From the NCBI RefSeq assembly GCF_003671715.1, contig NZ_RAIF01000012.1:1092194-1124765 (forward strand): a DNA stretch of 32,572 nucleotides. The letters are read 5' to 3'. Position numbers and translations under genes: made by a program. The number at the start of each line of letters is the position of its first letter. The first letter of the stretch is position 1. A model generated the notes under the pieces. That model ran no database searches and was not told where the DNA came from. It saw nothing but the letters and a program-made list of their open reading frames with translations. This stretch comes from Streptomyces sp. E2N166. Its GTDB lineage: Bacteria; Actinomycetota; Actinomycetes; Streptomycetales; Streptomycetaceae. Shown here one piece after another: positions 7,053 through 15,878 of the stretch.

Positions 7053-9700
7053 GCCGGGTCTCCGATCAGGGTGAGGAAGGCGTCCTCGAGGCGCCGGTGG
7101 GGGCCCACCGACTCCACGGGCACGTCCAGGCGTACGAGTTCGGCGATCAGGTCCCGTGCCGCTCCCCCGCTGTCGAGGCGGACCAGCAGACCGCCGTCGG
7201 TGGCGGCGGCGGAGGCCACGCCCGGCAGGGTGGCGACCTTCTCGACGAGGGGCGCGTCCACACGTGCGGAGGTGCCCACGAGCAGCGTGTCGCCGGAGCC
7301 GACGATCTCGCCGACCGGGCCGGCCTGGACGAGCCTGCCGTGGTCCATGACGACCAGGTGGGTGCAGGTCTGCTCGACCTCGGCCAGCAGGTGGCTGGAG
7401 ACGATCACCGTGCGGCCGGCCGCCGCGTAGCGGATCATCACCTCGCGCATCTCGCGGATCTGCGGCGGATCCAGGCCGTTGGTCGGCTCGTCCAGGATCA
7501 GCAGGTCGGGCAGGCCCAGCATGGCCTGGGCGATGGCGAGGCGCTGACGCATCCCCTGGGAGTAGGTGCGCACCGCGCGGGCGAGCGCGTCGCCGAGGCC
7601 GGCGATCTCCAGGGCCTCGTCCAGGTGGGCGTCCTCGGGCGGGCGGCCGGTGGCCCGCCAGTACAGCTCCAGGTTCTCGCGGCCGGACAGGTGCGGCAGG
7701 AAGCCCGCGCCCTCGACGAACGCGCCGACGCGGGAGAGCACGGGGGCGCCGGGCGCGATGGCGTGGCCGAAGACGCGGACCTCGCCGCCGTCCGGCGCGA
7801 TCAGGCCCATCAGCATGCGCAGGGTCGTCGTCTTGCCGGCGCCGTTCGGCCCGAGCAGTCCCAGTACCTGGCCCTTGTCCACCCGGAACGACAGGTCCCG
7901 GACGGCGTACCGGTCGGTGGACTTGGCGTACCGCTTGCTGAGGTCCGTGATCTGGAGCGGTACCTCGGCCAGCGCGGGGTCGGGCGGCGGGGCCGTGGTG
8001 CGGCGGCGGGCGGTCAGCAGCAGGGCCGCGGCGACGGCGGCTCCCGCGAGGGGCGCCCACCAGACCCAGGCGGGCAGCCCGGCCACCTGTCCGGTCCCGC
8101 CGAGTGCCGTCGGCACCTTCAGATCGCCCTTGAGGGAGACGGTGTACGTGGCGGGGGCGGCCGGTGAGGCGTAGCCGAGGTCGGTGGAGGAGAGGACCAG
8201 GCGCAGCCGGTGGCCGCTCTCGATCTCGTGGTCGACGGCCGGCAGGGTGATCTCCACGTCCTTGCCCGCTCCGGCCTCCGCCACCCTGATGGGTGTGACC
8301 AGTTGGGAGGGGAGCACCTGCTGGGCGCCGCCGGGGGCGACGTCGTACACCTTGGCGAAGAGTACGGCCTCGTCGCGGGTGGACTTCACGTGGACGGTCG
8401 CGGTCGGGGAGCCGGTGATCTGCAGGTCGTCCCGGAGCGGCGCCGACTCGAAGGCGGCGAACTGGCCGGGGAAGTCCAGGGAGACGCCGAGTCCGAGCGA
8501 GGAGAGCTGGGACAGACCGCCGGAGCCGCCGATTCCGGGCAGTGCGGAGACGGCGGGCGGGCTGGCGCCGGCCGGGTTGTCGAAGCTCTGCTCGCGTCCG
8601 CGCAGTTCGACCGGGCGGAGTTCCTCGCCCAGGCCGGGGTACGAGTCGGCGCTCACACCCTCCAGGCGGGGTTCGCCGTCGCCGCTGCCGGAGCCGAGGG
8701 TGCGGCTGACGCGGAAGCCGGGGCCGGTGCCCGCCGACTCGTCGCCCTTCAGATAGCGGTCGAACCACGCCCCGACGCGGGCCTGGACCCGGTCCGTCTC
8801 CATGTCGCCGCCGTCGTGGCCGCCCGAGATCCAGTCGACGGCCACCGGGGCGCCGTTGGCACGGATCGCCTTCGCGGCCCGGTCGGCCTGGCCGAGCGGG
8901 AAGAGGGAGTCGGTCTGGCCCTGCATCAGCAGCGTGGGCACGTCGATACGGTCGCCGACGGCCTGCGGGCTGCGTTGGCCGAGCAGTTCCACGGCCTCCG
9001 GGTCCGGCTGCCCGGACTCGGCGACCCGCTGGTACATGCGGCAGAGCTGGTCCTCGAACCGGTCGCAGCCGCCGCCCAGGTTGACGAAGAGGCCGGCCCA
9101 CAGCTTCTTGAAGACGCCGTTCGGGAAGAGGGCGTCCGAGAGGTTCCAGTACGTTATGGCGGGGGCGATGGCGTCGACCCGCTGGTCGTGCCCGGCGGCC
9201 AGCAGCGCGACCGCGCCGCCGTAGGAGCCGCCGGCGACGCCCACCCGCGGGTCGCCCTTCTCGTCCAGCCGGACCTGCGGCTGCTTCGCCAGCCAGTCGA
9301 TCAGCCGGGACACGTCGGCGACCTCGCCGTCCGGGGAATTCAGTCCGATCTTCCCCGTGGACTTCCCGAAGCCGCGCGCCGACCAGGTCAGGACCGCGTA
9401 CCCGTCCTGTGCGAGGCTCTCCGCCTGCTCCCGTACGTCGGCCTTGCTGCCGCCGAAGCCGTGCGCGAGCAGGACGGCCGGGCGGTCGCCGCCGGGGCCC
9501 GCCGTGAAGTAGGAGGTGTCCAGGCGCACCCCGTCGCCCACGGCCATGACCCGGTCGGCGCGTCGCACCGGGGGCGCGTCGTCGCCGGCGACGGCCGTCC
9601 ATGTCCCGGCGCCGGCGAGCACGACGACGGCGGCCGCGGCGGTGAGCATCCGCCGCGGCCCCCGTAGCAGCCCGCGCACGCGGGGCAGTCGAAGATCCAT
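7049..9700 (-). CDS. Fusion: membrane-anchored extracellular alpha/beta-hydrolase (S15/CocE-like) plus ABC ATPase
   Basis: An 883-residue two-function protein. A hydrophobic segment at about 18-38 acts as signal anchor. An alpha/beta-hydrolase follows at about 50-320, with HGFGG (80-84), nucleophile elbow GGSYGG (Ser159), acid Asp264 (GQTDSLFP) and His295 (GGHDGGD), so the triad is complete. A beta-rich region at about 405-530 resembles the C-terminal jelly-roll of X-Pro peptidase/CocE proteins. A second hydrophobic segment lies at 544-564 before an Arg-rich stop. The ABC domain covers 580-883: Walker A GPNGAGKT (617-624), signature YSQGM (713-717), Walker B LLILDEPT (733-740), SSH (768-770). 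Predicted topology puts the hydrolase outside and the ATPase inside. The ATG at 9700 has a weak ribosome site; an in-frame ATG at residue 18 has a better purine run upstream and could be the true start. Cargo and hydrolase substrate are unknown. Confidence 0.88.
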   Translation of the reverse strand: MDLRLPRVRGLLRGPRRMLTAAAAVVVLAGAGTWTAVAGDDAPPVRRADRVMAVGDGVRLDTSYFTAGPGGDRPAVLLAHGFGGSKADVREQAESLAQDGYAVLTWSARGFGKSTGKIGLNSPDGEVADVSRLIDWLAKQPQVRLDEKGDPRVGVAGGSYGGAVALLAAGHDQRVDAIAPAITYWNLSDALFPNGVFKKLWAGLFVNLGGGCDRFEDQLCRMYQRVAESGQPDPEAVELLGQRSPQAVGDRIDVPTLLMQGQTDSLFPLGQADRAAKAIRANGAPVAVDWISGGHDGGDMETDRVQARVGAWFDRYLKGDESAGTGPGFRVSRTLGSGSGDGEPRLEGVSADSYPGLGEELRPVELRGREQSFDNPAGASPPAVSALPGIGGSGGLSQLSSLGLGVSLDFPGQFAAFESAPLRDDLQITGSPTATVHVKSTRDEAVLFAKVYDVAPGGAQQVLPSQLVTPIRVAEAGAGKDVEITLPAVDHEIESGHRLRLVLSSTDLGYASPAAPATYTVSLKGDLKVPTALGGTGQVAGLPAWVWWAPLAGAAVAAALLLTARRRTTAPPPDPALAEVPLQITDLSKRYAKSTDRYAVRDLSFRVDKGQVLGLLGPNGAGKTTTLRMLMGLIAPDGGEVRVFGHAIAPGAPVLSRVGAFVEGAGFLPHLSGRENLELYWRATGRPPEDAHLDEALEIAGLGDALARAVRTYSQGMRQRLAIAQAMLGLPDLLILDEPTNGLDPPQIREMREVMIRYAAAGRTVIVSSHLLAEVEQTCTHLVVMDHGRLVQAGPVGEIVGSGDTLLVGTSARVDAPLVEKVATLPGVASAAATDGGLLVRLDSGGAARDLIAELVRLDVPVESVGPHRRLEDAFLTLIGDPA

Positions 9701-10202
9701 GCGTCAACGGTACGGGCCGCCGCCGACAACAGAGGCAGCCCGGGGGCTGAACCGCCGCCCCTCCCACGGAAGTACGGCACCGGTGCGGCGTACCACGGGC
9801 GCGGTAGGGCCGGTTGCGCGCCGAACCGGCTGCGGGAGCGCTGGTCACGGCCCGGCGGGCTCCCGGACGTCCCAAGAACGTGGAGGCGGGGGGCACGCAC
9901 GAGAGCGTCAGGAGAGTGCCGCCGACGACCCCGACGGAGCGTTTGAGCGTCCGGGACTCCGGCGGGGCCGAAAGGTCCGGGGGCGCCGCGGCGACGGTCT
10001 CGCAATACGTCGACCGATGCCGCCGGAACGCTCGAAAACGGCATCAGGATCCTTCCCGTAAGGCGCCCTTGAGGCGTACGGGAACCGTAGGGAACGGGGC
10101 AGCAAAAGCGTCCCGTCGTGCGGTATCCGGACGCTGTCGGTGAGGGCCGGTAGAGTCCCGGGCACAGGTGAATCACAGCAACGAAGCAACGGGTGGGGAC
10201 TC
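9701..10202. other. Intergenic region without convincing gene
   Basis: No reading frame here has plausible protein character. It should contain the divergent promoters of the hydrolase-ABC operon and of the lipoprotein gene. TAGAGT at 10151-10156 is a possible -10 for the lipoprotein. A hairpin with arms TTCCCGTA (10053-10060) and TACGGGAA (10077-10084) is visible but unassigned. Confidence 0.5.
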
Positions 10203-11063
10203 ATGAAGCTGACATACACCGCTGCCTGGGTGGGGCTGACGGCGGCGGCGATGGTCGCGGCGACCGCGTGCGGCTCGGAGGGCGCCAAGACGGCCGCCGA
10301 GAGCGCCGACAAGGCGGCCGACACGGCCGTGAGCAAGGCCGACACGATCATGGCCGCGCTCTCGCGGGCCACCGACCGGACCGAGGAGCTGGGCTCCGCC
10401 GAGGTCAGGACGACGACCGACCTGGGCACCGGTGAGCCGGTCTCCATGGACGGCACCTACTCCTGGGGCGACGGCTACGCGCTCGACGTCGAGATGGACA
10501 CCGAGGCCGCGCAGATGCAGGAGCTCACGGACTCCCCGACCGTGCGCACCCTGTTCGTGGACGGCGCCTACTACTACGACATCGACCCCCAGCCCGCCGG
10601 CCCGCTCGCGGGCAAGGAGTGGATGAAGATCGACGGGTCGGCCGTGTTCGGCGAGTCGGGCGCCGCCGCGATGAGCGGGGGCGGCGGCGCCAGCCCGGCG
10701 GACTCCATGAAGGGCCTCAAGTACGCGAGCGACGTCGACGACCTCGGCGAGGAGACCGTCAACGGCAAGTCCACGACCCACTACCGGGCCGTGCTCGACC
10801 AGGAGGACATGGGCAAGTTCAAGGAGGCCTTCAGCGGCGCCGACAGTCTGCTCAACTCCACCACCGGCGGTGGCTCGATCACCATGGACATCTGGGTGGG
10901 CGACAAGGACCTGCCGGTGCGCCTGAAGCAGGAGTTCGGCGCCATGGAGGTCACCATGGACTTCGACAAGTTCGGCGCCACCAAGGAGATCGCGGCCCCG
11001 CCCGCCGAGCAGACCGGCGACCTCACGGAAGAAGTGAAGAACTCCGGAGTGCAGCAGGGCTGA
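10203..11063 (+). CDS. Putative lipoprotein, LppX/LprG/LolA-like
   Basis: A 286-residue exported lipoprotein. The ATG at 10203 is chosen because GGTGGGGA precedes it and because it starts the signal peptide directly. The lipobox is ATA-C with lipidated Cys23 ([10 protein letters not shown]). An Ala/Lys/Asp-rich linker (about 27-50) is followed by a beta-rich domain of alternating polar and hydrophobic strands: [77 protein letters not shown]. This resembles the actinobacterial LppX/LprAFG fold, whose members carry lipids or glycolipids at the cell surface. The assignment rests on pattern only. It is convergent with mmsA, with a shared terminator between them. Confidence 0.8.
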   Translation: MKLTYTAAWVGLTAAAMVAATACGSEGAKTAAESADKAADTAVSKADTIMAALSRATDRTEELGSAEVRTTTDLGTGEPVSMDGTYSWGDGYALDVEMDTEAAQMQELTDSPTVRTLFVDGAYYYDIDPQPAGPLAGKEWMKIDGSAVFGESGAAAMSGGGGASPADSMKGLKYASDVDDLGEETVNGKSTTHYRAVLDQEDMGKFKEAFSGADSLLNSTTGGGSITMDIWVGDKDLPVRLKQEFGAMEVTMDFDKFGATKEIAAPPAEQTGDLTEEVKNSGVQQG

Positions 11064-11072
11064 CACACGCGC

Positions 11073-11109
11073 CGGTGCCTTCGCCCCACCGGGTGGGACG
11101 GAGGCACCG
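11073..11109. terminator. Bidirectional terminator between convergent genes
   Basis: Near-perfect 18-bp stem: arms 11073-11090 and 11092-11109, one G-U pair and one mismatch, outer part CGGTGCCT/AGGCACCG. It lies 10 bp after the lipoprotein stop and 22 bp beyond the mmsA stop, so it can serve both strands. Confidence 0.75.
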
Positions 11110-11131
11110 TGCGTCTCGGGCCCGCCGCGTC

Positions 11132-12634
<1,503 letters not shown>

Positions 12635-13416
12635 GACCGAGAACTCCTTCACAGATGGCGGCGACGGGTCGAGACGTGCCGTTGGTCCAGCTCACGGGCC
12701 GTGACCGGCGACGATCGGGTCGCGGTTACGGCCATGGGTCCATCCCAGCAGCCGGGCGCGCCGGGCGCGCCCGACACTCTGTATGCGGTTTGGGTGTCCG
12801 CGTAGACACGTGGGGCAGTGCCGGCGGCCCGCACGGCGACGGGACGCGGAAACCTCCGGCGCGGGGCCGGTGCGAGCGGGGAGTCGGCGCTCGGACTTCG
12901 CTCCTGCCAGGGCGAAGCGGCCTTCCCGCGCCGGAGGCGTTGGGTGGGAGAACCGGCGACGGCGGGACGGGACTCGGGCCCCGGCGATCGGGTCGTGCGC
13001 CATCGCGTTCCCCTTCGTGCCCGTGGTTGCCTGCCCGCCGTTGCGTCTCCCCCCGGTTTCTAGCCCCGCGCGTGCGGCCTGTCAATGTTTTGTCCGGACA
13101 TTCGGACGACATGGCCGACGACATGGTCCGGGTGGCGGTCCGCCCGCGCGCACGGGACTGCCCGGGCATCCGAAGTCAACGCGCCGCGCCCGGGCTCCGG
13201 CGCATCCCTTTGCGGCACTCCTGTCACAAAGACGCCCTTCGTGTCACACATGTCACGGGCGGGCGGGTCTTCCGTCACACCCGGGAACGGCCCCTGACCG
13301 TCCTCCGCTCCACGTCGTTCACCCCGCACAGGCTTGGTGATCGCCAGCGCAGCGCCCGGCTCCCCCCGGCGGCCGTCCCCGGTCGCCGCCGCGGTGCGCG
13401 CAGGGAGGTGCGACTA
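12635..13416. other. Long region without convincing gene (mmsA promoter region)
   Basis: About 780 bp in which no frame gives a recognisable protein; the open frames are Arg/Pro/Gly-rich, as expected for chance frames in GC-rich DNA. Visible elements are a hairpin GGGCGCG/CGCGCCC (12754-12772), a palindrome GTGTC-N6-GACAC (12794-12809) that may be an operator for mmsA, and four direct TGTCAC-like hexamers at 13222, 13242, 13251 and 13273 ahead of the small HTH gene. Confidence 0.45.
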
Positions 13417-13608
13417 GTGACCGACCGAAGGCTCTGGTCCTACAAGGACATCGCGGCCCACATCCGGGTCCAGCCGGACACCGTGCGGTCGTACCGCAAG
13501 CACGGGCTGCTGCCCCCGCCCGACCACGTGGAGGGCGGGAAGCCCTACTGGTACGCGGACACGATCCGGGCCTGGGTGGCGTCCCGCCCCCGCAACCGGA
13601 ACCGGTAG
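13417..13608 (+). CDS. Small helix-turn-helix protein (MerR/excisionase-like)
   Basis: A 63-residue DNA-binding protein. The GTG at 13417 has GGGAGG (13403-13408) 8 nt upstream; this start gives a compact protein, while the longer upstream frame is low-complexity. The fold is a MerR/AlpA-type winged HTH: LWSYKDIAAHIRVQPDTVRSYRKHGLLPPPD forms the helix-turn-helix, then a wing KPYWYADTIRAWVASRP and a basic tail RNRNR. There is no dimerisation coiled coil or effector domain, unlike full MerR regulators. It could be an excisionase-like factor or a stand-alone regulator; no integrase or other mobile gene lies nearby, so a chromosomal regulatory role is more likely. Confidence 0.8.
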   Translation: MTDRRLWSYKDIAAHIRVQPDTVRSYRKHGLLPPPDHVEGGKPYWYADTIRAWVASRPRNRNR

Positions 13609-13660
13609 ACGAAGCCGGCGGACGAAGCCGGTCGAAGGAGCCGGCGGACGTAGCCGGTGG
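13609..13660 (+). repeat. Imperfect 12-14 bp tandem repeats (ACGAAGCCGGCGG-like)
   Basis: Four imperfect copies of an ACGAAGCCGGCGG-like unit start directly after the HTH stop codon: ACGAAGCCGGCGG, ACGAAGCCGGTCGA, AGGAGCCGGCGG, ACGTAGCCGGTGG. They are probably a slippage product between genes; no function is visible. Confidence 0.6.
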
Positions 13661-13674
13661 ACCGGAAAACCGTT

Positions 13675-13702
13675 CTGTGCCCCACGGTCTCGTGGGGCAC
13701 AG
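13675..13702. promoter_or_regulatory. Perfect 12-bp inverted repeat just upstream of GNAT start
   Basis: CTGTGCCCCACG (13675-13686), loop GTCT, CGTGGGGCACAG (13691-13702). The hairpin ends 8 bp before the acetyltransferase ATG and takes the place where a ribosome site would be. It could be the terminator of the small HTH gene, an operator, or a translational control hairpin. Confidence 0.6.
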
Positions 13703-13710
13703 TGCCGTAC

Positions 13711-14313
13711 ATGGACTTCTCCGTGAAACCCGTCCTGACCGGCGACAGGACCGTACTGCGACCGTTCACCGAGGCCGACGCCGAGCAGATGTGGGAGATC
13801 ATCAACGACCCCGAGGTCGAGCGCTTCACCGGCCCACCGGGACACGAACTCACCCCGGAGCTGCTCCGCGCCTGGTACGGCTCCCGCGGCGCCCAGCCCG
13901 ACCGGCTCGACCTGGCGGTCACCGATCCCGCCGACGGGGGACTCCTCGGCGAGGTCGTACTCAACGAATGGGCGCCCGAGAGCCGTACCTGCACCTTCCG
14001 CACCCTAATCGGCCCGCGGGGCCGCGGCCGGGGGATCGGCACGGAGGCGACCCGGCTGATCGTCGGGTACGGCTTCGAGGAACTCGGTGTGCACCGCGTC
14101 CAGTTGGAGGCCTACGCCTACAACCACCGGGCCCTGCGGGTCTACGAGAAGGTCGGGTTCGTGATGGAGGGGGTCCGGCGCGAGGTGGAGTGGCGCGACG
14201 GCGCGTGGGTGGACGAGGTGCTGATGGCCGTCCTCGACCACCAGTGGGCCGCGCATCGCGGGCACCCCCGGACCGGCAGCTCACGCCCCGGGGCCGGCGT
14301 CACGGCTCGATGA
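13711..14313 (+). CDS. GNAT family N-acetyltransferase (RimJ/RimL type)
   Basis: A 200-residue acetyl-CoA-dependent N-acetyltransferase. The N-terminal strand [35 protein letters not shown] is typical of the RimJ/RimL branch, which acetylates N-terminal amino groups of proteins or small amines. The acetyl-CoA loop is [13 protein letters not shown] (101-113), and the C-terminal motif is [29 protein letters not shown] (132-160). The ATG at 13711 matches the family start, but no ribosome site is visible and a hairpin lies just upstream; translation may be leaderless. Its end overlaps the convergent alcohol dehydrogenase gene by 14 bp. The substrate cannot be told. Confidence 0.88.
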   Translation: MDFSVKPVLTGDRTVLRPFTEADAEQMWEIINDPEVERFTGPPGHELTPELLRAWYGSRGAQPDRLDLAVTDPADGGLLGEVVLNEWAPESRTCTFRTLIGPRGRGRGIGTEATRLIVGYGFEELGVHRVQLEAYAYNHRALRVYEKVGFVMEGVRREVEWRDGAWVDEVLMAVLDHQWAAHRGHPRTGSSRPGAGVTAR

Positions 14314-15337
14314 CCGTCACCCCCGCGCCGGGCGCCGTCCCCATCGCGGCCAGTGCGGCCGGGACCGCGTCCAGCCCGATGGTGGACGTCACCAGCAGGT
14401 CGGGCCGGAGCGTTCCCGCGCGGACCAGTTCCAGCATCGGCGGGTAGGTGTGCGCGGCCATCCCGTGGCTGCCGAGGAGTTCGAGCTCCAGGGCGACGGC
14501 TCGGGCCATCGGCACCGGTGTGGTGCCGTCCGGCGAGGGCAGCAGCCCGACCTGGACGTGCCGGCCGCGGCGGCGCAGGCCGTTCACGGACGCTGCGCAG
14601 GTGACGGGCGAGCCGAGGGCGTCGAGGGAGAGGTGGGCGCCGCCGCCGGTGAGGTCGCGGACCGCCGCCGCCGTCTCCGGCGTCCGGGCCGCGTCCACGC
14701 ACTCCGCCGCGCCGAACGCCCGCGCCAGCTCCAGCGCCCGGGGCGACACGTCCACGGCGACGACCCGCGCGCCCGCGGCCGCCGCGATCATCACGGCCGA
14801 CAGGCCGACGCCGCCGCAGCCGTGCACCGCGACCCACTCCCCCGCCGCGAGACGCCCCTGCTGCACCACGGACCGGAACGCCGTGGCGAACCGGCAGCCG
14901 AGGGAGGCGGCCGTCGCGCACGACATGCCCTCGGGGACGGCGACGAGGTTGACGTCGGCGTGGTCGAGGGCCACGTACTCGGCGAAGGAGCCCCAGTGGG
15001 TGAAGCCGGGCTGGCTCTGGCGTTCGCACACCTGCTGGTCGCCCGCCGCACACGCCCCGCAGCTCCCGCAGGCGCAGACGAAGGGCACGGTCACACGGTC
15101 GCCGGGCCGCCACCCGGTCACGCGGTCGCCGACCGCCGCCACGACACCGGCGAGTTCGTGACCGGGCACGTGCGGCAGCTCGATGTCCGGATCGTGCCCC
15201 TGCCAGCCGTGCCAGTCGCTGCGGCACAGCCCGGTCGCCTCGACGCGGACCACGACGCCGTGCGGCGCGGGCTCCGGGTCGGGCACCTCCCGTACCTCGG
15301 CAGGCTCCCCGAACCGCTCGAACACGACCGCGCGCAT
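14300..15337 (-). CDS. Zinc-dependent alcohol dehydrogenase
   Basis: Medium-chain dehydrogenase of 345 residues that oxidises an alcohol with NAD(P). Catalytic zinc ligands are Cys38 ([10 protein letters not shown]) and His60-Glu61 (PGHELAG). The structural zinc loop uses Cys90, Cys93, Cys96 and Cys104 ([15 protein letters not shown]). The Rossmann motif is GCGGVG at 173-178, preceded by AVH. The ATG at 15337 has GAGGGTG about 8 nt upstream. It is divergent from the copper operon and convergent with the GNAT gene, with a 14-bp overlap at the 3' end. The exact substrate is unknown; the pattern fits zinc alcohol dehydrogenases with broad primary-alcohol activity. Confidence 0.92.
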   Translation of the reverse strand: MRAVVFERFGEPAEVREVPDPEPAPHGVVVRVEATGLCRSDWHGWQGHDPDIELPHVPGHELAGVVAAVGDRVTGWRPGDRVTVPFVCACGSCGACAAGDQQVCERQSQPGFTHWGSFAEYVALDHADVNLVAVPEGMSCATAASLGCRFATAFRSVVQQGRLAAGEWVAVHGCGGVGLSAVMIAAAAGARVVAVDVSPRALELARAFGAAECVDAARTPETAAAVRDLTGGGAHLSLDALGSPVTCAASVNGLRRRGRHVQVGLLPSPDGTTPVPMARAVALELELLGSHGMAAHTYPPMLELVRAGTLRPDLLVTSTIGLDAVPAALAAMGTAPGAGVTVIEP

Positions 15338-15409
15338 CCGTCACCCTCACTTCCGTACCGGCGTTCCCGCTTCCGGTCCCCCATCTCACGGCAGCCTGCG
15401 CCGGGCTCA

Positions 15410-15424
15410 TACCCCCTAGGGGTA
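15410..15424. promoter_or_regulatory. CsoR-type copper operator
   Basis: TACCCCCTAGGGGTA: arms TACCCC and GGGGTA around a 3-bp centre. This is the G/C-rich palindrome type bound by the Cu(I)-sensing repressor CsoR upstream of copper genes in Streptomyces. TACAGT at 15423-15428 could be the -10 hexamer, so the repressor would cover the promoter. It lies 73 bp before copZ. Confidence 0.8.
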
Positions 15425-15496
15425 CAGTGGGAGGTGAGTGGTCCACGCTGGGACCACGGGTACCCGCCCATGAACGCCCCGACGAGGAGTAACGAC

Positions 15497-15736
15497 ATGA
15501 CCGCCCAGACCGACACCCAGGGCTCCGTCACCACCGTCTACAAGGTGAGCGGAATGAGCTGCGGACACTGCGAGGGCGCCGTCTCCGGCGAGATCGCCGA
15601 GATCGCCGGCGTCGGCTCGGTGCAGGCCGTCGCCTCGACCGGCGAGGTCACCGTCGTCTCCGAGACGCCCCTGGACGACGCGGACGTGCGCGCCGCCGTG
15701 GACGAGGCGGGCTTCGAGCTCGTCGGCCGGGTCTGA
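15497..15736 (+). CDS. copZ: Copper chaperone, heavy-metal-associated domain
   Basis: A 79-residue cytoplasmic Cu(I) carrier of the CopZ/Atx1 type. The HMA domain begins at [14 protein letters not shown], with metal ligands Cys22 and Cys25 in MxCxxC, and ends with the usual [15 protein letters not shown]. The ATG at 15497 has GAGGAG (15484-15489) 7 nt upstream. It delivers copper to the CopA ATPase encoded 142 bp downstream on the same strand. Expression is probably controlled by CsoR through the operator upstream; no csoR gene is in the window, so the repressor must be encoded elsewhere. Confidence 0.95.
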   Translation: MTAQTDTQGSVTTVYKVSGMSCGHCEGAVSGEIAEIAGVGSVQAVASTGEVTVVSETPLDDADVRAAVDEAGFELVGRV

Positions 15737-15771
15737 GCCACGGCGCCACAAGCGCGCCACCACTACCACCC

Positions 15772-15821
15772 CAGCACTCTCAGCACTCCCAGCACTGCGC
15801 TCCCAGCGCTCTCAGCAGCAC
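15772..15821 (+). repeat. 9-bp tandem repeat (CAGCACTCY) between copZ and copA
   Basis: Three consecutive 9-bp units beginning at 15772, 15781 and 15790 (CAGCACTCT, CAGCACTCC, CAGCACTGC), then degenerate copies (CAGCGCTCT at 15804). Pyrimidine- and CAG-rich; probably untranslated leader or spacer sequence of the copper operon. Confidence 0.6.
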
Positions 15822-15878
15822 CCACAGCCCCTCCGGCCGGGCCGCGCGCGGTCCGGCCGGCCGTCTGGAGTCCGGACC

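Noticed and set aside
7053..9896. Minus-strand open frame continuing upstream of the permease in the same frame
   Set aside because: Arg/Pro/Gly-rich shadow of the hydrolase-ATPase gene in another frame; the real permease starts at 7052.
12635..12652. GTG 12652 as the mmsA start
   Set aside because: It contains the AAGGAG ribosome site that serves ATG 12634.
12726..13169. Minus-strand 147-codon frame in the gap upstream of mmsA
   Set aside because: Low-complexity Arg/Pro/Gly composition, no ribosome site and no recognisable domain.
13241..13256. GTGTC-N6-GTCAC as a Crp site
   Set aside because: The spacing between GTG and CAC is 10 nt rather than the 8 nt of the Crp consensus.
13222..13280. 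TGTCACA elements as further ECF41 promoters
   Set aside because: Neither TGTCACA (13222, 13242) has CGTC after a 16-bp spacer, unlike the two sites at the ECF41 locus.
13417..13608. Small HTH protein as evidence of an integrated element
   Set aside because: No integrase, attachment repeats, tRNA gene or other mobile genes are nearby.
13609..13660. Short repeats as a CRISPR array
   Set aside because: Units are contiguous and only 12-14 bp, with no spacers and no cas genes.
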